In this document: one piece after another, positions 17,866-26,877 of the stretch
Layout: each line of letters starts with the position of its first letter
Numbering within the stretch: the stretch's first letter is position 1
Source of the DNA: Flaviflagellibacter deserti
Lineage (GTDB): Bacteria; Pseudomonadota; Alphaproteobacteria; Rhizobiales; Methylopilaceae
Assembly (NCBI RefSeq): GCF_042652085.1
Contig: NZ_JBHSJF010000003.1
Coordinates: 87,461-151,460 of the forward strand
Length of the DNA stretch: 64,000 nucleotides
Direction of reading: 5' to 3'
Made by a program: the position numbers and the translations under genes
The notes under the pieces: model-generated
Told to the model about the DNA's origin: nothing
Database searches by the model: none
Seen by the model: only the letters and a program-made list of their open reading frames with translations

Positions 17866-18975
17866 ATGGCAGAGATCAGGGTCGAGAACCTCCACAAATC
17901 CTTCGGCACTTTCACCGCTGTGGTGGAATCAAACTTCACTGTCCGTGACGGCGAGTTCTTCGTCATGCTCGGCCCGTCCGGGTGCGGGAAGACGACGACA
18001 TTGCGCATGATCGCGGGGCTGGAACTGCCGACATCGGGCCGCATCCTGCTGGGTGGCGAGGACGTGACGTTCAAGCGCGCCTCGCAACGCGACATCGCCT
18101 TCGTATTCCAGCTGTTCGCGCTCTACCCGCACATGAACGTGCGCAAGAACATCGCCTTTCCACTGGTCAGCCAGGGCATGCCGAAGGCCGAGATCAAGGC
18201 CGCGGTGCAGGAGGCGGCGCGCCTGCTGCGGATCGACCATCTCCTCGACATGCCGGTTTCGGGGCTGGCCGGCGGCGACCGCCAACGCGTTGCACTGGGG
18301 CGGGCGATCGTGCGGAGACCCAAGGCATTCCTGATGGACGAGCCGCTTGGGGCGCTCGATGCGGAATTCCGCGACATGATGGTGCATGAGCTGCGCGGCC
18401 TGCACGACCGCATCGGCGCGACCACCGTCTATGTGACGCACGACCAGATGGAGGCCATGTCGATGGCCGACAAGATCGCCGTGATGAACCACGGGGTCGT
18501 CGAGCAGTTCGGCACCCCACAGGAAATCTACGACAATCCCGCGTCGACCTACGTCGCCGATTTCATCGGATCGCCGCCGATGAATCTCTTGCCATGCGAG
18601 GCGGCGCTCCAGCCGGGTGCGACGGAAATCCGGCTCGACGGCCGTCCGATCGCCATACCCCGTCTCGCCGAGGCTGCGGGATCGATCCGACTCATCCTCG
18701 GTGCACGGCCGGAGCATGTGCGCCTGGTCGACGAAGGCGGGCTGCGTGCCGAGGTGATGGGCGTCGAATATCTCGGCACAACCCAGATCGTGACGCTTTC
18801 CACGTCGTATGGCCTGGTGCGGGCGCGCGTCTCGTCCGGAACGACTGTCCGGCGCGGCGAGACTCCGGGCCTCGTCTTCAAGACGGAGCGCCTGTCGCTG
18901 TTCGACGGGGCGAATGGCCGCGCTCTGCGCACCACGACGAGTGCTGGCATTCAGCCGGGAGGCGCAAATGGCTGA
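17866..18975 (+). CDS. ABC transporter ATPase 1 (MalK/UgpC type)
   Basis: A 369-residue ATPase with Walker A GPSGCGKTTTLRMIAG, Q-loop region FVFQLFALYPHMNV, Walker B AFLMDEPLGALD, H-loop VYVTHDQMEAM and a C-terminal regulatory OB-fold region (about 240-355). The ABC signature reads LAGGDRQR instead of LSGGQQR-type sequences: the serine that contacts ATP is alanine and the usual Q is D. The next gene is a second ATPase with a normal signature, so the pair may form a heterodimer with one weakened ATP site. The 3' end overlaps that gene by 8 bases. Confidence 0.95.
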   Translation: MAEIRVENLHKSFGTFTAVVESNFTVRDGEFFVMLGPSGCGKTTTLRMIAGLELPTSGRILLGGEDVTFKRASQRDIAFVFQLFALYPHMNVRKNIAFPLVSQGMPKAEIKAAVQEAARLLRIDHLLDMPVSGLAGGDRQRVALGRAIVRRPKAFLMDEPLGALDAEFRDMMVHELRGLHDRIGATTVYVTHDQMEAMSMADKIAVMNHGVVEQFGTPQEIYDNPASTYVADFIGSPPMNLLPCEAALQPGATEIRLDGRPIAIPRLAEAAGSIRLILGARPEHVRLVDEGGLRAEVMGVEYLGTTQIVTLSTSYGLVRARVSSGTTVRRGETPGLVFKTERLSLFDGANGRALRTTTSAGIQPGGANG

Positions 18976-20002
18976 CGTCCGGCTGAAAGGTCTGAGCAAG
19001 ACGTTCAACAAGCGGCTGGCTGTCGACGATCTCTCGCTCGACATCCGCCACGGCGAATTCTTCGTGCTTTTGGGACCCACCGGTGCCGGCAAGACGACAA
19101 CCCTGCGCCTGATCGCCGGTCTCGAGCGGCCGGACAAGGGCTCGGTTTCGATCGGCGGGCGCGACGTGACCCACAGCGAGCCCGCCGAGCGGGACTGCGC
19201 CTTCGTCTTCCAGCAATACTCGCTTTATCCGCACTTGACGGTCTACGACAACCTTGCCTTCCCGCTGAAATCGCCGCTGCGGCGGCTTTCGAAGGAGGAC
19301 ATCGATGTCCGCGTCCGCGAAGTCGCCGAAACTGTGCATATCTCCCACAAGCTCGACAGCAAGGCGACGCAACTTTCGGGCGGCGAGATGCAGCGGGTCG
19401 GTATCGGGCGCGCGCTTGTCCGACGGCCGAACATCTACCTCATGGACGAACCACTGTCCTCGCTGGACGCGCGGCTGCGCTCGGACCTGCGGCTCGAATT
19501 GAAGCGGATCCAGCAGGATACCGGCGCGACCCTGCTCTACGTCACGCACGATCAGATCGAGGCGATGACGATGGCGAGCCGCATCGGCATTCTGGAGAAC
19601 GGCCGGCTCGTGCAATGCGGCACTCCGCGTGAGATCTACGAGAATCCCGCCAGCGTGTACGTCGCGACGCGGCTCGGCACCCCGCGCATCAATCTGCTGC
19701 CAGCGGGCGTCATTCCAGCGGGGTCGGAACCCACCGGCACCAGCGTCATCGGCGTCCGCACGGAACATGTCGTGTTAGGCGATCCAAGTTCCTCGGCGTC
19801 GAAGGCCCGGATCGGCAAGGTGGAGCGGCTCGGCGACCAGACCTTCCTGCATGTCGATGTTGAAGGCCACAAACTGGTGCTGCTCGCCGATCCCCATGTT
19901 GCACTTGAGGCGGATCGCGCGGTCGGGCTGTCGCTGCGCGCGCCTCTGTTCTTCGCCGCCGACGGCGCGCGGATCCACGCCGGACAGGAGGCGCGGCAAT
20001 GA
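18968..20002 (+). CDS. ABC transporter ATPase 2 (MalK/UgpC type)
   Basis: A 344-residue ATPase with Walker A GPTGAGKTTTLRLIAG, Q-loop FVFQQYSLYPHLTV, a normal signature QLSGGEMQRVGIGRAL, Walker B IYLMDEPLSSLD and YVTHDQIEAMTMA, then a C-terminal regulatory domain with RTEHVVLGD. It overlaps the first ATPase gene by 8 bases and DhaL by 4, so transport and kinase genes are translationally coupled. Together with ATPase 1 it probably forms the energising heterodimer of the importer. Confidence 0.95.
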   Translation: MADVRLKGLSKTFNKRLAVDDLSLDIRHGEFFVLLGPTGAGKTTTLRLIAGLERPDKGSVSIGGRDVTHSEPAERDCAFVFQQYSLYPHLTVYDNLAFPLKSPLRRLSKEDIDVRVREVAETVHISHKLDSKATQLSGGEMQRVGIGRALVRRPNIYLMDEPLSSLDARLRSDLRLELKRIQQDTGATLLYVTHDQIEAMTMASRIGILENGRLVQCGTPREIYENPASVYVATRLGTPRINLLPAGVIPAGSEPTGTSVIGVRTEHVVLGDPSSSASKARIGKVERLGDQTFLHVDVEGHKLVLLADPHVALEADRAVGLSLRAPLFFAADGARIHAGQEARQ

Positions 20003-20604
20003 CCGGCACGGAACAGGTCGGGCGCGCTGTCGACGCCGTGGCGCGGTGCTGGATCGATCATGCCGACGAACTGACGAAGCTCGATAGCGCGATCGGCGAC
20101 GGCGACCACGGCACGAACATGAAGCGCGGCGCCGAAGCGGTGCTCGCCGAGCGGGACGCGATCGTCGCACGACCGCTGCCGAGTGCACTTCAGGATATCG
20201 GGCATGTGCTCGTGGAATCCATCGGCGGTGCGGCGGGGCCGCTCTACGGCTCGTTCTTCCTGTCGCTGGGACGGACGGTATCGCTCCACCCAAACCGCGA
20301 CGACTGGAACATGGGGCTGCGGGATGCCGTCTCCGCCGTGGCGCGCAGAGGCAACGCCTCCCCCGGTGAAAAGACGATGCTGGACGTTCTCGTTTCCGCC
20401 GAAAGCGCCTTCTCCCACGGCCTCGACGCCGCTGGGATCGAGGCGGCCGCGAGCGAAGCGGCTGAAAGCACAATACCCATGCTAGCGAGGCGCGGGCGTG
20501 CCGCGTTCCTGTCGGAGCGTTCGATCGGCCACATGGATCCGGGCGCGTTGTCGAGCGCGCTCGCAGTCGCCGCAATCTGCAGGGTCTGGGAGGACGCGCC
20601 ATGA
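19999..20604 (+). CDS. dhaL: Dihydroxyacetone kinase subunit DhaL (ADP-binding)
   Basis: A 201-residue nucleotide-binding subunit of a PTS-type dihydroxyacetone kinase. It holds a tightly bound ADP that is rephosphorylated by DhaM and passes phosphate to the substrate on DhaK. The metal-binding aspartates are D29, D34 and D36 in LDSAIGDGDHGTNM. GGAAGPLYGSFF, GEKTMLDVL and RGRAAFLSERSIGHMDPGA complete the nucleotide site. The start overlaps the ATPase stop by ATGA and the end overlaps DhaM the same way. Confidence 0.95.
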   Translation: MTGTEQVGRAVDAVARCWIDHADELTKLDSAIGDGDHGTNMKRGAEAVLAERDAIVARPLPSALQDIGHVLVESIGGAAGPLYGSFFLSLGRTVSLHPNRDDWNMGLRDAVSAVARRGNASPGEKTMLDVLVSAESAFSHGLDAAGIEAAASEAAESTIPMLARRGRAAFLSERSIGHMDPGALSSALAVAAICRVWEDAP

Positions 20605-21035
20605 CCGATGTCGTCGGCATCGTCATCGTTTCGCATTCGCCGCTTGTGGCCGAGGGCGCGGCGGACATGGTCCGTCAGATGGTCGGTGACCGCGTTCCGC
20701 TTGCGTGGTGCGGCGGTGTCGGCGAGGGCGTTCTCGGCACCAGATTGTCCGACATCAGGGCTGCGATCGATCGTGCGTGGTCCGAGCGCGGTGTCGTCGT
20801 CATGGTCGATCTCGGCGGTGCCGAGACCAACAGCGAGATGGCGATCGAAGCGCTGCCGCCCGAGCGGCGGCGCAAGGTCGTCGTCGCCAACGCGCCCGTG
20901 GTGGAAGGCGCTGTCCTGGCGGCAACCGAGGCGGCGAGCGGCGCCGCTCTCGCCACCGTCCTGGCAACCGCGGAAGAGGCCGGCGCGCGGTGCCGGTCGG
21001 TACCGTCCAAAACGAGTGCGGGGCGCCGCCAGTGA
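20601..21035 (+). CDS. dhaM: PTS-dependent DHA kinase phosphotransferase DhaM (EIIA domain)
   Basis: A 144-residue mannose-family EIIA domain that carries phosphate from HPr to the ADP of DhaL. The active histidine is H12 in VGIVIVSHSPLVAEG, and VMVDLGGAETNSEMAIE and NAPVVEGAVLAA are typical of DhaM. In E. coli the DhaM protein also contains HPr and a partial enzyme I domain; here those are separate following genes, so the protein is the EIIA unit alone. Confidence 0.93.
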   Translation: MTDVVGIVIVSHSPLVAEGAADMVRQMVGDRVPLAWCGGVGEGVLGTRLSDIRAAIDRAWSERGVVVMVDLGGAETNSEMAIEALPPERRRKVVVANAPVVEGAVLAATEAASGAALATVLATAEEAGARCRSVPSKTSAGRRQ

Positions 21036-21340
21036 TACGCTCGTTTGCTCTTCCCAACTTTGGCGGGCTGCATGCACGGCCGGCGGTGAAGCTCACGATG
21101 CTCGCCAAGTCGTTCGACGCCAGCATCGAAATGTCCGCGCGCGACGACGGGAAATGGGTGGACGCGAAGAGCGTATTGCGGGTCATGGGGCTGCGGATCG
21201 GTCCGGGCGACACGTTCCATTTCCGGGCCGGCGGCGCCGATGCGGAAACGGCGCTTTCCGCCATCGCCGCACTTGCGGAGCGTTCGTTCGACGAGCCGGG
21301 TGGAGGCGAGACGGCCGGTTCCCCGGACAACGCGCCGTGA
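21032..21340 (+). CDS. HPr-like phosphocarrier protein
   Basis: A 102-residue HPr protein that relays phosphate from enzyme I to DhaM. The phosphorylated histidine is H14 in GGLHARPAVKL. The position of the regulatory serine is kept (S47 in DAKSVLRVMGL), so HPr kinase control is possible in principle. The start is a GTG that overlaps the DhaM stop (GTGA), and the C-terminus is a flexible extension rich in G, P and E beyond the usual 85 residues. Confidence 0.92.
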   Translation: MIRSFALPNFGGLHARPAVKLTMLAKSFDASIEMSARDDGKWVDAKSVLRVMGLRIGPGDTFHFRAGGADAETALSAIAALAERSFDEPGGGETAGSPDNAP

Positions 21341-22944
21341 CGACCGCTGCGACAGCCGGCTCCCGGCTTCCTGGAAAGCCCGCGGCCGGCGGGCTGGCCT
21401 TCGGGCCGCTTTACCGGCTTCGGCCGCCACCCGGGTCTGCTCGCGCGGGTGGAGGGGCGGGCCTCGCTATGAGCCTCGACGAAGCGATTGAGGCGTCGCG
21501 GATCGATCTGGAGAGGCTTGCCGGCACGGAGTGCGGCCCCACGGCAGAGATCATCGGCTTCCAGGCCGCGCTCCTCGACGATCCGGCCTTGCGAGGCCGG
21601 GTGCGCGAACTGATGGAAGAGGGCATGTCCACCGATGCCGCGTGGCGCACGGCCACCGATGCGGAGGTGGACCTGTTTCTGGCATCAGGCAGCGATGTGT
21701 TGAGGAATTCCGCACCGGATATTCTCGACGTTCGCCAACGCGTCCTCGCGCATCTGTGCGGCACGGCGACGGCGCGCTCCGTTCCGCCGGGGCATGTGGT
21801 GCTCGCGGACGATCTGGCTCCTTCCGAATTCCTGTCGATCGACTGGGCGGGCGGTGGCCTGGTCCTGCGGCGCGGGAGTCCTTCCTCGCATTTGGCCGTT
21901 CTGGCGCGGGCTCGAGGCGTGCCGATGATCGTCGATATCGGACAGGCCGACGCTCCCGATGCGACGCACGCCCTGGTCGACGGAGATGCGGGCGTTGCCG
22001 TGTTGCAGCTTTCACGGCAGGGCGGCAATGATATCGAGCGTCGCCCAGTTAGCAGCGCAGTTTCACCCGTGCCTGCGACAGAGACCGCAGATGGCCCGCG
22101 TGCCGAGGTCATGGTCAACATCTCGGATCTGGCCGAGCTCGATCGCCTCGACCCTGATACGTGCGACGGCATCGGGCTGGTCCGAAGCGAATTCCTGCTC
22201 TCGGAGCCGGAAGACATCATATCAGAGGAACGCCAGCTGCTCGCCTATCGGCGTCTCCTGGAGTGGGCGGCCGGCCGGCCGGTCCGCATTCGCACGGTCG
22301 ATGCCGGCGACGACAAACCGGTGCACGGATTCGCCGATCCCGAAGGCCGAGCGAAGGTCGGCCTGCGTGGATTGCGGCTCTCACTCCGGAGGATCGAGAT
22401 TTTCAGGGTGCAATTGCGGGCATTGGCTCGTGCCGCCGCCGGGGCCGACAATCTTTCGGTCATGTTCCCGATGGTGACCACGCAAGCAGAATTCCGCGAG
22501 GCCCGCGCGCTGTTCGTTGAGGAAGTCGAAACGTTGCGACGGCGCGGTATCGACGCGGCCGTGCCCCCGCTCGGGTTAATGATCGAGGTCCCGGCGGCCG
22601 CCCTCGCCGCAAATCTTTTCGACGGTGTGGCGTATTTCTCCATCGGATCGAACGATCTCTTCCAATACACCATGGCCATCCCGCGGGAGGATGCGTCCAT
22701 GGCCTCGCTCGCGGCCGTCGACCATCCGGCGATGACCCGGCTGATCGAGGCGGTCGTCCAGGCCGGTCGGGAACTGGGCGTGGGAGTCGCGGTGTGCGGC
22801 GATGTCGCCGCGGACCCGAGCAGGACGAAATGGCTCCTTTCCTGTGGGGTTCGCTCGCTCTCGGTGCCGCCGTCGGCGCTTGCGGCAGTGAGGGCTTCGG
22901 TACGCGTATCTGCCACTGCTTCCGCGTGGAGAAACCAGGGATGA
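21337..22944 (+). CDS. ptsI: PTS enzyme I (phosphoenolpyruvate-protein phosphotransferase)
   Basis: A 535-residue enzyme I that takes phosphate from phosphoenolpyruvate. The active histidine is H185 in RGSPSSHLAVLARARG. The PEP-binding barrel has GIGLVRSEFLL, VRIRTVDAGDDKP, FPMVTTQAEF, LMIEVPAAAL, FSIGSNDLFQYTMAI and VCGDVAADP. It is a little shorter than the usual 570 residues, mainly at the N-terminus, where the HPr-docking part begins directly. The GTG start overlaps the HPr stop (GTGA). It makes the phosphorelay independent of any other enzyme I. Confidence 0.94.
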   Translation: MTTAATAGSRLPGKPAAGGLAFGPLYRLRPPPGSARAGGGAGLAMSLDEAIEASRIDLERLAGTECGPTAEIIGFQAALLDDPALRGRVRELMEEGMSTDAAWRTATDAEVDLFLASGSDVLRNSAPDILDVRQRVLAHLCGTATARSVPPGHVVLADDLAPSEFLSIDWAGGGLVLRRGSPSSHLAVLARARGVPMIVDIGQADAPDATHALVDGDAGVAVLQLSRQGGNDIERRPVSSAVSPVPATETADGPRAEVMVNISDLAELDRLDPDTCDGIGLVRSEFLLSEPEDIISEERQLLAYRRLLEWAAGRPVRIRTVDAGDDKPVHGFADPEGRAKVGLRGLRLSLRRIEIFRVQLRALARAAAGADNLSVMFPMVTTQAEFREARALFVEEVETLRRRGIDAAVPPLGLMIEVPAAALAANLFDGVAYFSIGSNDLFQYTMAIPREDASMASLAAVDHPAMTRLIEAVVQAGRELGVGVAVCGDVAADPSRTKWLLSCGVRSLSVPPSALAAVRASVRVSATASAWRNQG

Positions 22945-22950
22945 CGGCCT

Positions 22951-23361
22951 ATGACGGTGGACGAGGGCAACGACAGGGCCGCGAGGGTCAGAGCCTACAA
23001 GCTGATCCTCCAGGAACTGATCGACCGGCGGCCATCGGGAACCCGTGGCCGGATCGCCGCGACTTTGGGGCGGAACCGCAGTTTCGTCTCGCAGATGACG
23101 AGCGCCCGGTACGACACCCCGATTCCCGCCCAGCATGTGTCGACCATCCTCGACGTCTGTCATTTGTCGCCGGCCGAACGCGCAATCTTCATGGCGGCTT
23201 ATTCGGCGGCACATCCCGGTCGCATTGCGCAGGCCGGTGCCGATTTGCGCCTGCGGCCGCTCGTCGTCTATCTGCCCGACCTCGACGACGAGACTCGCAA
23301 CAGATCCGTCGACAAGCTGGTGATCGATTTCATCCGCGGCCTCGGCAAGCTGCTGGAGTGA
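22951..23361 (+). CDS. Putative HTH DNA-binding protein in the dha operon
   Basis: A 136-residue protein. The N-terminal half looks like a helix-turn-helix unit of the phage-repressor type (TRGRIAATLGRNRSFVSQMT then PIPAQHVSTILDVCHLSPAE). The C-terminal half has the segment LRPLVVYLPDLDDE and is otherwise unrecognised. It lies 6 bases after enzyme I and 25 before dhaK, so it is made together with the kinase; it could regulate the operon. Binding to DNA is inferred from pattern only. Confidence 0.7.
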   Translation: MTVDEGNDRAARVRAYKLILQELIDRRPSGTRGRIAATLGRNRSFVSQMTSARYDTPIPAQHVSTILDVCHLSPAERAIFMAAYSAAHPGRIAQAGADLRLRPLVVYLPDLDDETRNRSVDKLVIDFIRGLGKLLE

Positions 23362-23386
23362 GGATCGCGGCGGGGCGAGTCGGCTC

Positions 23387-24373
23387 GTGAAGAAGTTCGT
23401 CAACCGGATCGACGATGCCGCAGCCGAAGGGCTGGCGGGTTTCGCCGCCGCCTATCCCGACCACGTCGTGCTTGGCGAGAATGCACGCTTCGTGCGCCGG
23501 CGGCATACGGTGCCCGGCAAGGTGGCGCTCATCTCCGGCGGCGGCTCCGGTCACGAGCCGCTGCATGCCGGCTTCGTCGGGACCGGAATGCTGGACGCGG
23601 CATGTCCCGGCCACATCTTCACCTCCCCAACTCCGGGCCAGGTAGAAGCGGCGATGGGCGCGGTCGAGGTGGGCGCCGGTTGCCTGCTCATCGTGAAGAA
23701 CTACGCCGGTGACCGGCTGAATTTCGCCATGGCCGCCGAGGCGGCCGACCGCGCCGTGCAGACCGTCGTGGTCGGGGACGAGGTTCTTGTCGGCAGTTCG
23801 GCGGATGGCGAGCGGCGCGGTCTCGCAGGCACGCTCGTCGTCGAGAAGATCCTCGGCGCTTCAGCCGAGCGTGGCCTTGATTTGAAGATGCTACGAGAAC
23901 TCGGCGAAAGGGTCGTCGAGCGCACGCGGACGATTGGCGTCACCCTTTCGAGCTGCTCCCCGCATTTCGTGCGCGGCCCGACCGTGGAGCTTGGTCCCGA
24001 GGAGATCGAGTTCGGTGTGGGCATCCATGGCGAGCTCGGCCGGCGTCGCGCTTCGCTTCGGCCCGCGCGGGCGCTGGTCGATGACATGGTCGCCGCCATC
24101 ATCGCCGATACCGGCTCCCTCGCGGGCGAGGAAATCCTGCTGTTCGTCAACGGTCTCGGCGCAACGCCGCTGATGGAGCTGCACCTGATGTTCGGCCTTG
24201 CCGAAGAGGCGCTGTCGGCGGCCGGTGCGCGGATCGTGCGCCGGCTCGTCGGCACCTATGTCACGTCGCTGGATACGGCAGGCTGCTCGCTGACTGTGAC
24301 GCGCCTGGATGCGGAGATGACGGCGGCGTGGGACGAGCCGGTCGACACTCCGGCCTTGCGCTGGGGATGTTGA
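23387..24373 (+). CDS. dhaK: Dihydroxyacetone kinase subunit DhaK
   Basis: A 328-residue substrate-binding subunit. The ketose is held as a covalent hemiaminal on a histidine: here H214 in GVGIHGEL. The substrate pocket motif ISGGGSGHEPLHAGFVG is at about residues 48-64, and LIVKNYAGDRLNFAMA follows. A GTG start is used. With DhaL, DhaM, HPr and enzyme I upstream it completes a PEP-driven kinase. Whether the substrate is dihydroxyacetone or a C4 ketose such as erythrulose cannot be told from the sequence. Confidence 0.95.
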   Translation: MKKFVNRIDDAAAEGLAGFAAAYPDHVVLGENARFVRRRHTVPGKVALISGGGSGHEPLHAGFVGTGMLDAACPGHIFTSPTPGQVEAAMGAVEVGAGCLLIVKNYAGDRLNFAMAAEAADRAVQTVVVGDEVLVGSSADGERRGLAGTLVVEKILGASAERGLDLKMLRELGERVVERTRTIGVTLSSCSPHFVRGPTVELGPEEIEFGVGIHGELGRRRASLRPARALVDDMVAAIIADTGSLAGEEILLFVNGLGATPLMELHLMFGLAEEALSAAGARIVRRLVGTYVTSLDTAGCSLTVTRLDAEMTAAWDEPVDTPALRWGC

Positions 24374-24428
24374 GGCAGGCCATGGACGAAGACCAGCCGG
24401 GAAGGGCGTCGAAAGGGAGCCGAGGGCC

Positions 24429-26066
24429 ATGAAGCACGTGATCAACGAGCGGGACGCGATCGTTACCGAGGCCGTGGACGGTGCCGTCCTCGCTTCCGGC
24501 GGAATGCTGACGCGTCTCGATGGATATCCGAACATCAAGGTGGCGCTCCGCACCGACTGGGACCGCTCCAAGGTCGCGATCATCTCGGGCGGCGGCTCCG
24601 GCCACGAGCCGGCGCATGTCGGTTTCGTCGGTCAGGGCATGCTGACCGCAGCGGTGTGCGGCGAGATATTCGCGTCTCCCAGCGTCGATGCAGTCCTTGC
24701 CGCGATCCTCGCCGTCACCGGGCCGTCGGGCTGCCTGCTCATCGTCAAGAACTACACTGGCGACCGCCTCAATTTCGGGCTTGCCGCGGAGAAGGCGCGC
24801 GCTCGCGGCCTGGATGTCGAGATGGTCATCGTCGGAGACGACGTCGCGACCGCGGGCGGAAGCCCCCGCGGGATCGCCGGGACCGTTCTGGTGCACAAGG
24901 CGGCCGGACACGCGGCGGAGCAGGGCGGTTCGCTGGCCGCAGTGCGAGCGGCCGCCGAACACGCCTCGGTCAATGTCTTCAGCCTAGGCCTGTCCCTGTC
25001 GACCTGCGAGATCCCGGGTCAGCATATGGAGGCCCGGCTCGGCAGCGACGAGGTGGAGATGGGGCTCGGCATTCATGGCGAGCCTGGCGTCGCGAAGGTG
25101 CGGCTCGCCAGCGCCGAGGTTCTCGTCGCCCAGATGCTGGAACGGATGGCACCCGCGCTTGCCCGGGTCTCCGGTCCCATCGCGCTGCTCCTCAACAATC
25201 TCGGCGGGCTGCCTGCGATCGAGATGGCGGTGGTGACGCGAGTGCTGCTCGCAGGTCCGCTGGCGGAGCGGGTCGAGCTTGTCGTCGGCCCGGCGCCGCT
25301 GATGACGTCGCTCGACATGAAGGGCTTTTCCGTAACCGTCCTGGTGCTCGACGACGTATTGCGCTCCGCGCTCCGCGCGCCAACGACCGCGCCGGCCTGG
25401 CCGGGTACAAGCATCATGCGACCGCTCAAGGTCGAACCCATGCCTGCCGGCATTGAGGGCGCCGGCTATCCAGCCAGCGAGGATCGCGTTGCGCGTGAGG
25501 TCCTGACGGCGGTCTGCGACGAACTCATGAGGCAGGAAGCAAGCTTGAACGCCCTCGACGCGCGAGTCGGAGACGGAGACACCGGCTCCACGTTCGGGGC
25601 GGGAGCCCGTCAGCTCCTCGCCGATATGGACCGCCTTCCTCTGGCCGAGCCCGCGAAGCTGTGCCGCGCCATCGCCGAGCGCCTTTCCAAGACCATGGGT
25701 GGATCGAGCGGCGTTCTGTTGTCGATCTTCGCAGCGGCGGCCGGCAAGGAGATGGAACGCGGCGCGTCCTGGCCCGACGCCTTGCGCACAGGCGTGGACC
25801 GCATGCAGCACTATGGGGGCGCGAAGGAGGGCGAACGCACGATGATCGACGCGCTGCTCCCTGCCTTGCGAGCGCTTCAGGCGGGAGACGACATGGCAGC
25901 CGCCTCAGCGGCTGCGGAGGCCGGCGCCAAGGCCACCGAATCGATCGGCAGCACACGCTCAGGTCGGTCGAGCTACCTCAATGAAGCCGATCTGATCGGG
26001 GTCCGGGATCCGGGTGCCGCGGCGGTGGCCGCAGTGTTCGCCCGGCTCGCCGCCGGACCTGGATAG
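24429..26066 (+). CDS. DhaK-DhaL fusion kinase (ATP-dependent type)
   Basis: A 545-residue two-domain kinase. The K domain (1-330) has ISGGGSGHEPAHVGFVGQG and the covalent-histidine motif GLGIHGEPG; the L domain (about 350-545) has LDARVGDGDTGSTF with three aspartates, KTMGGSSGVLL, KEGERTMIDALLP and YLNEADLIGVRDPGA. This is the arrangement of the ATP-dependent DAK and of erythrulose kinases. The same operon thus encodes two kinases, one driven by PEP and one by ATP. The linker has TAPAWPGTS. The best guess is a ketose (C3 or C4) kinase. Confidence 0.94.
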   Translation: MKHVINERDAIVTEAVDGAVLASGGMLTRLDGYPNIKVALRTDWDRSKVAIISGGGSGHEPAHVGFVGQGMLTAAVCGEIFASPSVDAVLAAILAVTGPSGCLLIVKNYTGDRLNFGLAAEKARARGLDVEMVIVGDDVATAGGSPRGIAGTVLVHKAAGHAAEQGGSLAAVRAAAEHASVNVFSLGLSLSTCEIPGQHMEARLGSDEVEMGLGIHGEPGVAKVRLASAEVLVAQMLERMAPALARVSGPIALLLNNLGGLPAIEMAVVTRVLLAGPLAERVELVVGPAPLMTSLDMKGFSVTVLVLDDVLRSALRAPTTAPAWPGTSIMRPLKVEPMPAGIEGAGYPASEDRVAREVLTAVCDELMRQEASLNALDARVGDGDTGSTFGAGARQLLADMDRLPLAEPAKLCRAIAERLSKTMGGSSGVLLSIFAAAAGKEMERGASWPDALRTGVDRMQHYGGAKEGERTMIDALLPALRALQAGDDMAAASAAAEAGAKATESIGSTRSGRSSYLNEADLIGVRDPGAAAVAAVFARLAAGPG

Positions 26067-26112
26067 TGTCGCCGAGCTACTCTCGGCATAGGATCTGCCG
26101 AGGCGGATACGA

Positions 26113-26868
26113 TCAGGCTGGATGGGTGTAGAGAGCGCTCGACCTGTCCAGATGCTTGATCATGACAGCCTCGGCCTGGTCGGGATCGTGCTGCTCGATA
26201 TATTCGATGATCTGCCGGTGCTCCACCAACGTGAGGTTCTCCTTGCCGCTCCAGAGCAGCATCTCGGTATGGTAGCGACGCAGCCATCCGAGCATTGCCT
26301 CGCTGACGGCCTCGAAGATCGGATTTCCAGAAATCGCTGCGATCTGGGTGTGAAATCGCATGTCTGCCGAGATGAAGGCGTGAGGATCACTGACGCCTTT
26401 TGTCTGTTGGTCGAGCGTTTCCAGCAGCCGATTGACGTCTTCGCTCGTCGCGTTCGCAGCGGCCTCGCGCACCATGGCGCGCTCGAAGAAGCGGCGAGCT
26501 TGTTTGAGATGCTCGAGGCTGGCCGGCGAGGCTGAAAGCAGCATATTGGCCGTGAGGTCCACCTGCTCGAAGAGCGATCTGGCACTCAATTGCCGGACGC
26601 GCGCACGCTCACCGTGAGAGATCGCAAGCAGGCCGTTATTGGCGAGTGCCTGCATGGCCTCCCTGATCGCAGGACGGCCCACGCCGAAACGCTCCATCAA
26701 GTCGCGTTCCGACGGCATTGCATCTCCCGGCGCGAGCTCGCCCGTGGTGATCATCGCCTTGAGACGATCAAACACCTCGTGAGAGAGCTTCCGTCGGACA
26801 ATCGTCTCCGACACGTCTGTTATCCGCGGCTCCATCGGTTTCACACTTACCTCGAGCGGTGCACCCAC
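26113..26868 (-). CDS. GntR/FadR-family regulator of the apionate operon
   Basis: A 251-residue regulator with an N-terminal winged helix (GDAMPSERDLMERFGVGRPA then IREAMQALANNGL) and a helical FCD effector domain containing metal-binding-type histidines (FHTQIAAISGNP). It is the last gene of the minus-strand operon that begins with the RuBisCO-like protein gene, 9 bases after DctM, so it probably controls that operon in response to a sugar acid or intermediate. It converges on the dha operon, whose last stop is 46 bases away. Confidence 0.9.
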   Translation of the reverse strand: MGAPLEVSVKPMEPRITDVSETIVRRKLSHEVFDRLKAMITTGELAPGDAMPSERDLMERFGVGRPAIREAMQALANNGLLAISHGERARVRQLSARSLFEQVDLTANMLLSASPASLEHLKQARRFFERAMVREAAANATSEDVNRLLETLDQQTKGVSDPHAFISADMRFHTQIAAISGNPIFEAVSEAMLGWLRRYHTEMLLWSGKENLTLVEHRQIIEYIEQHDPDQAEAVMIKHLDRSSALYTHPA

Positions 26869-26877
26869 CGCGTTTGT

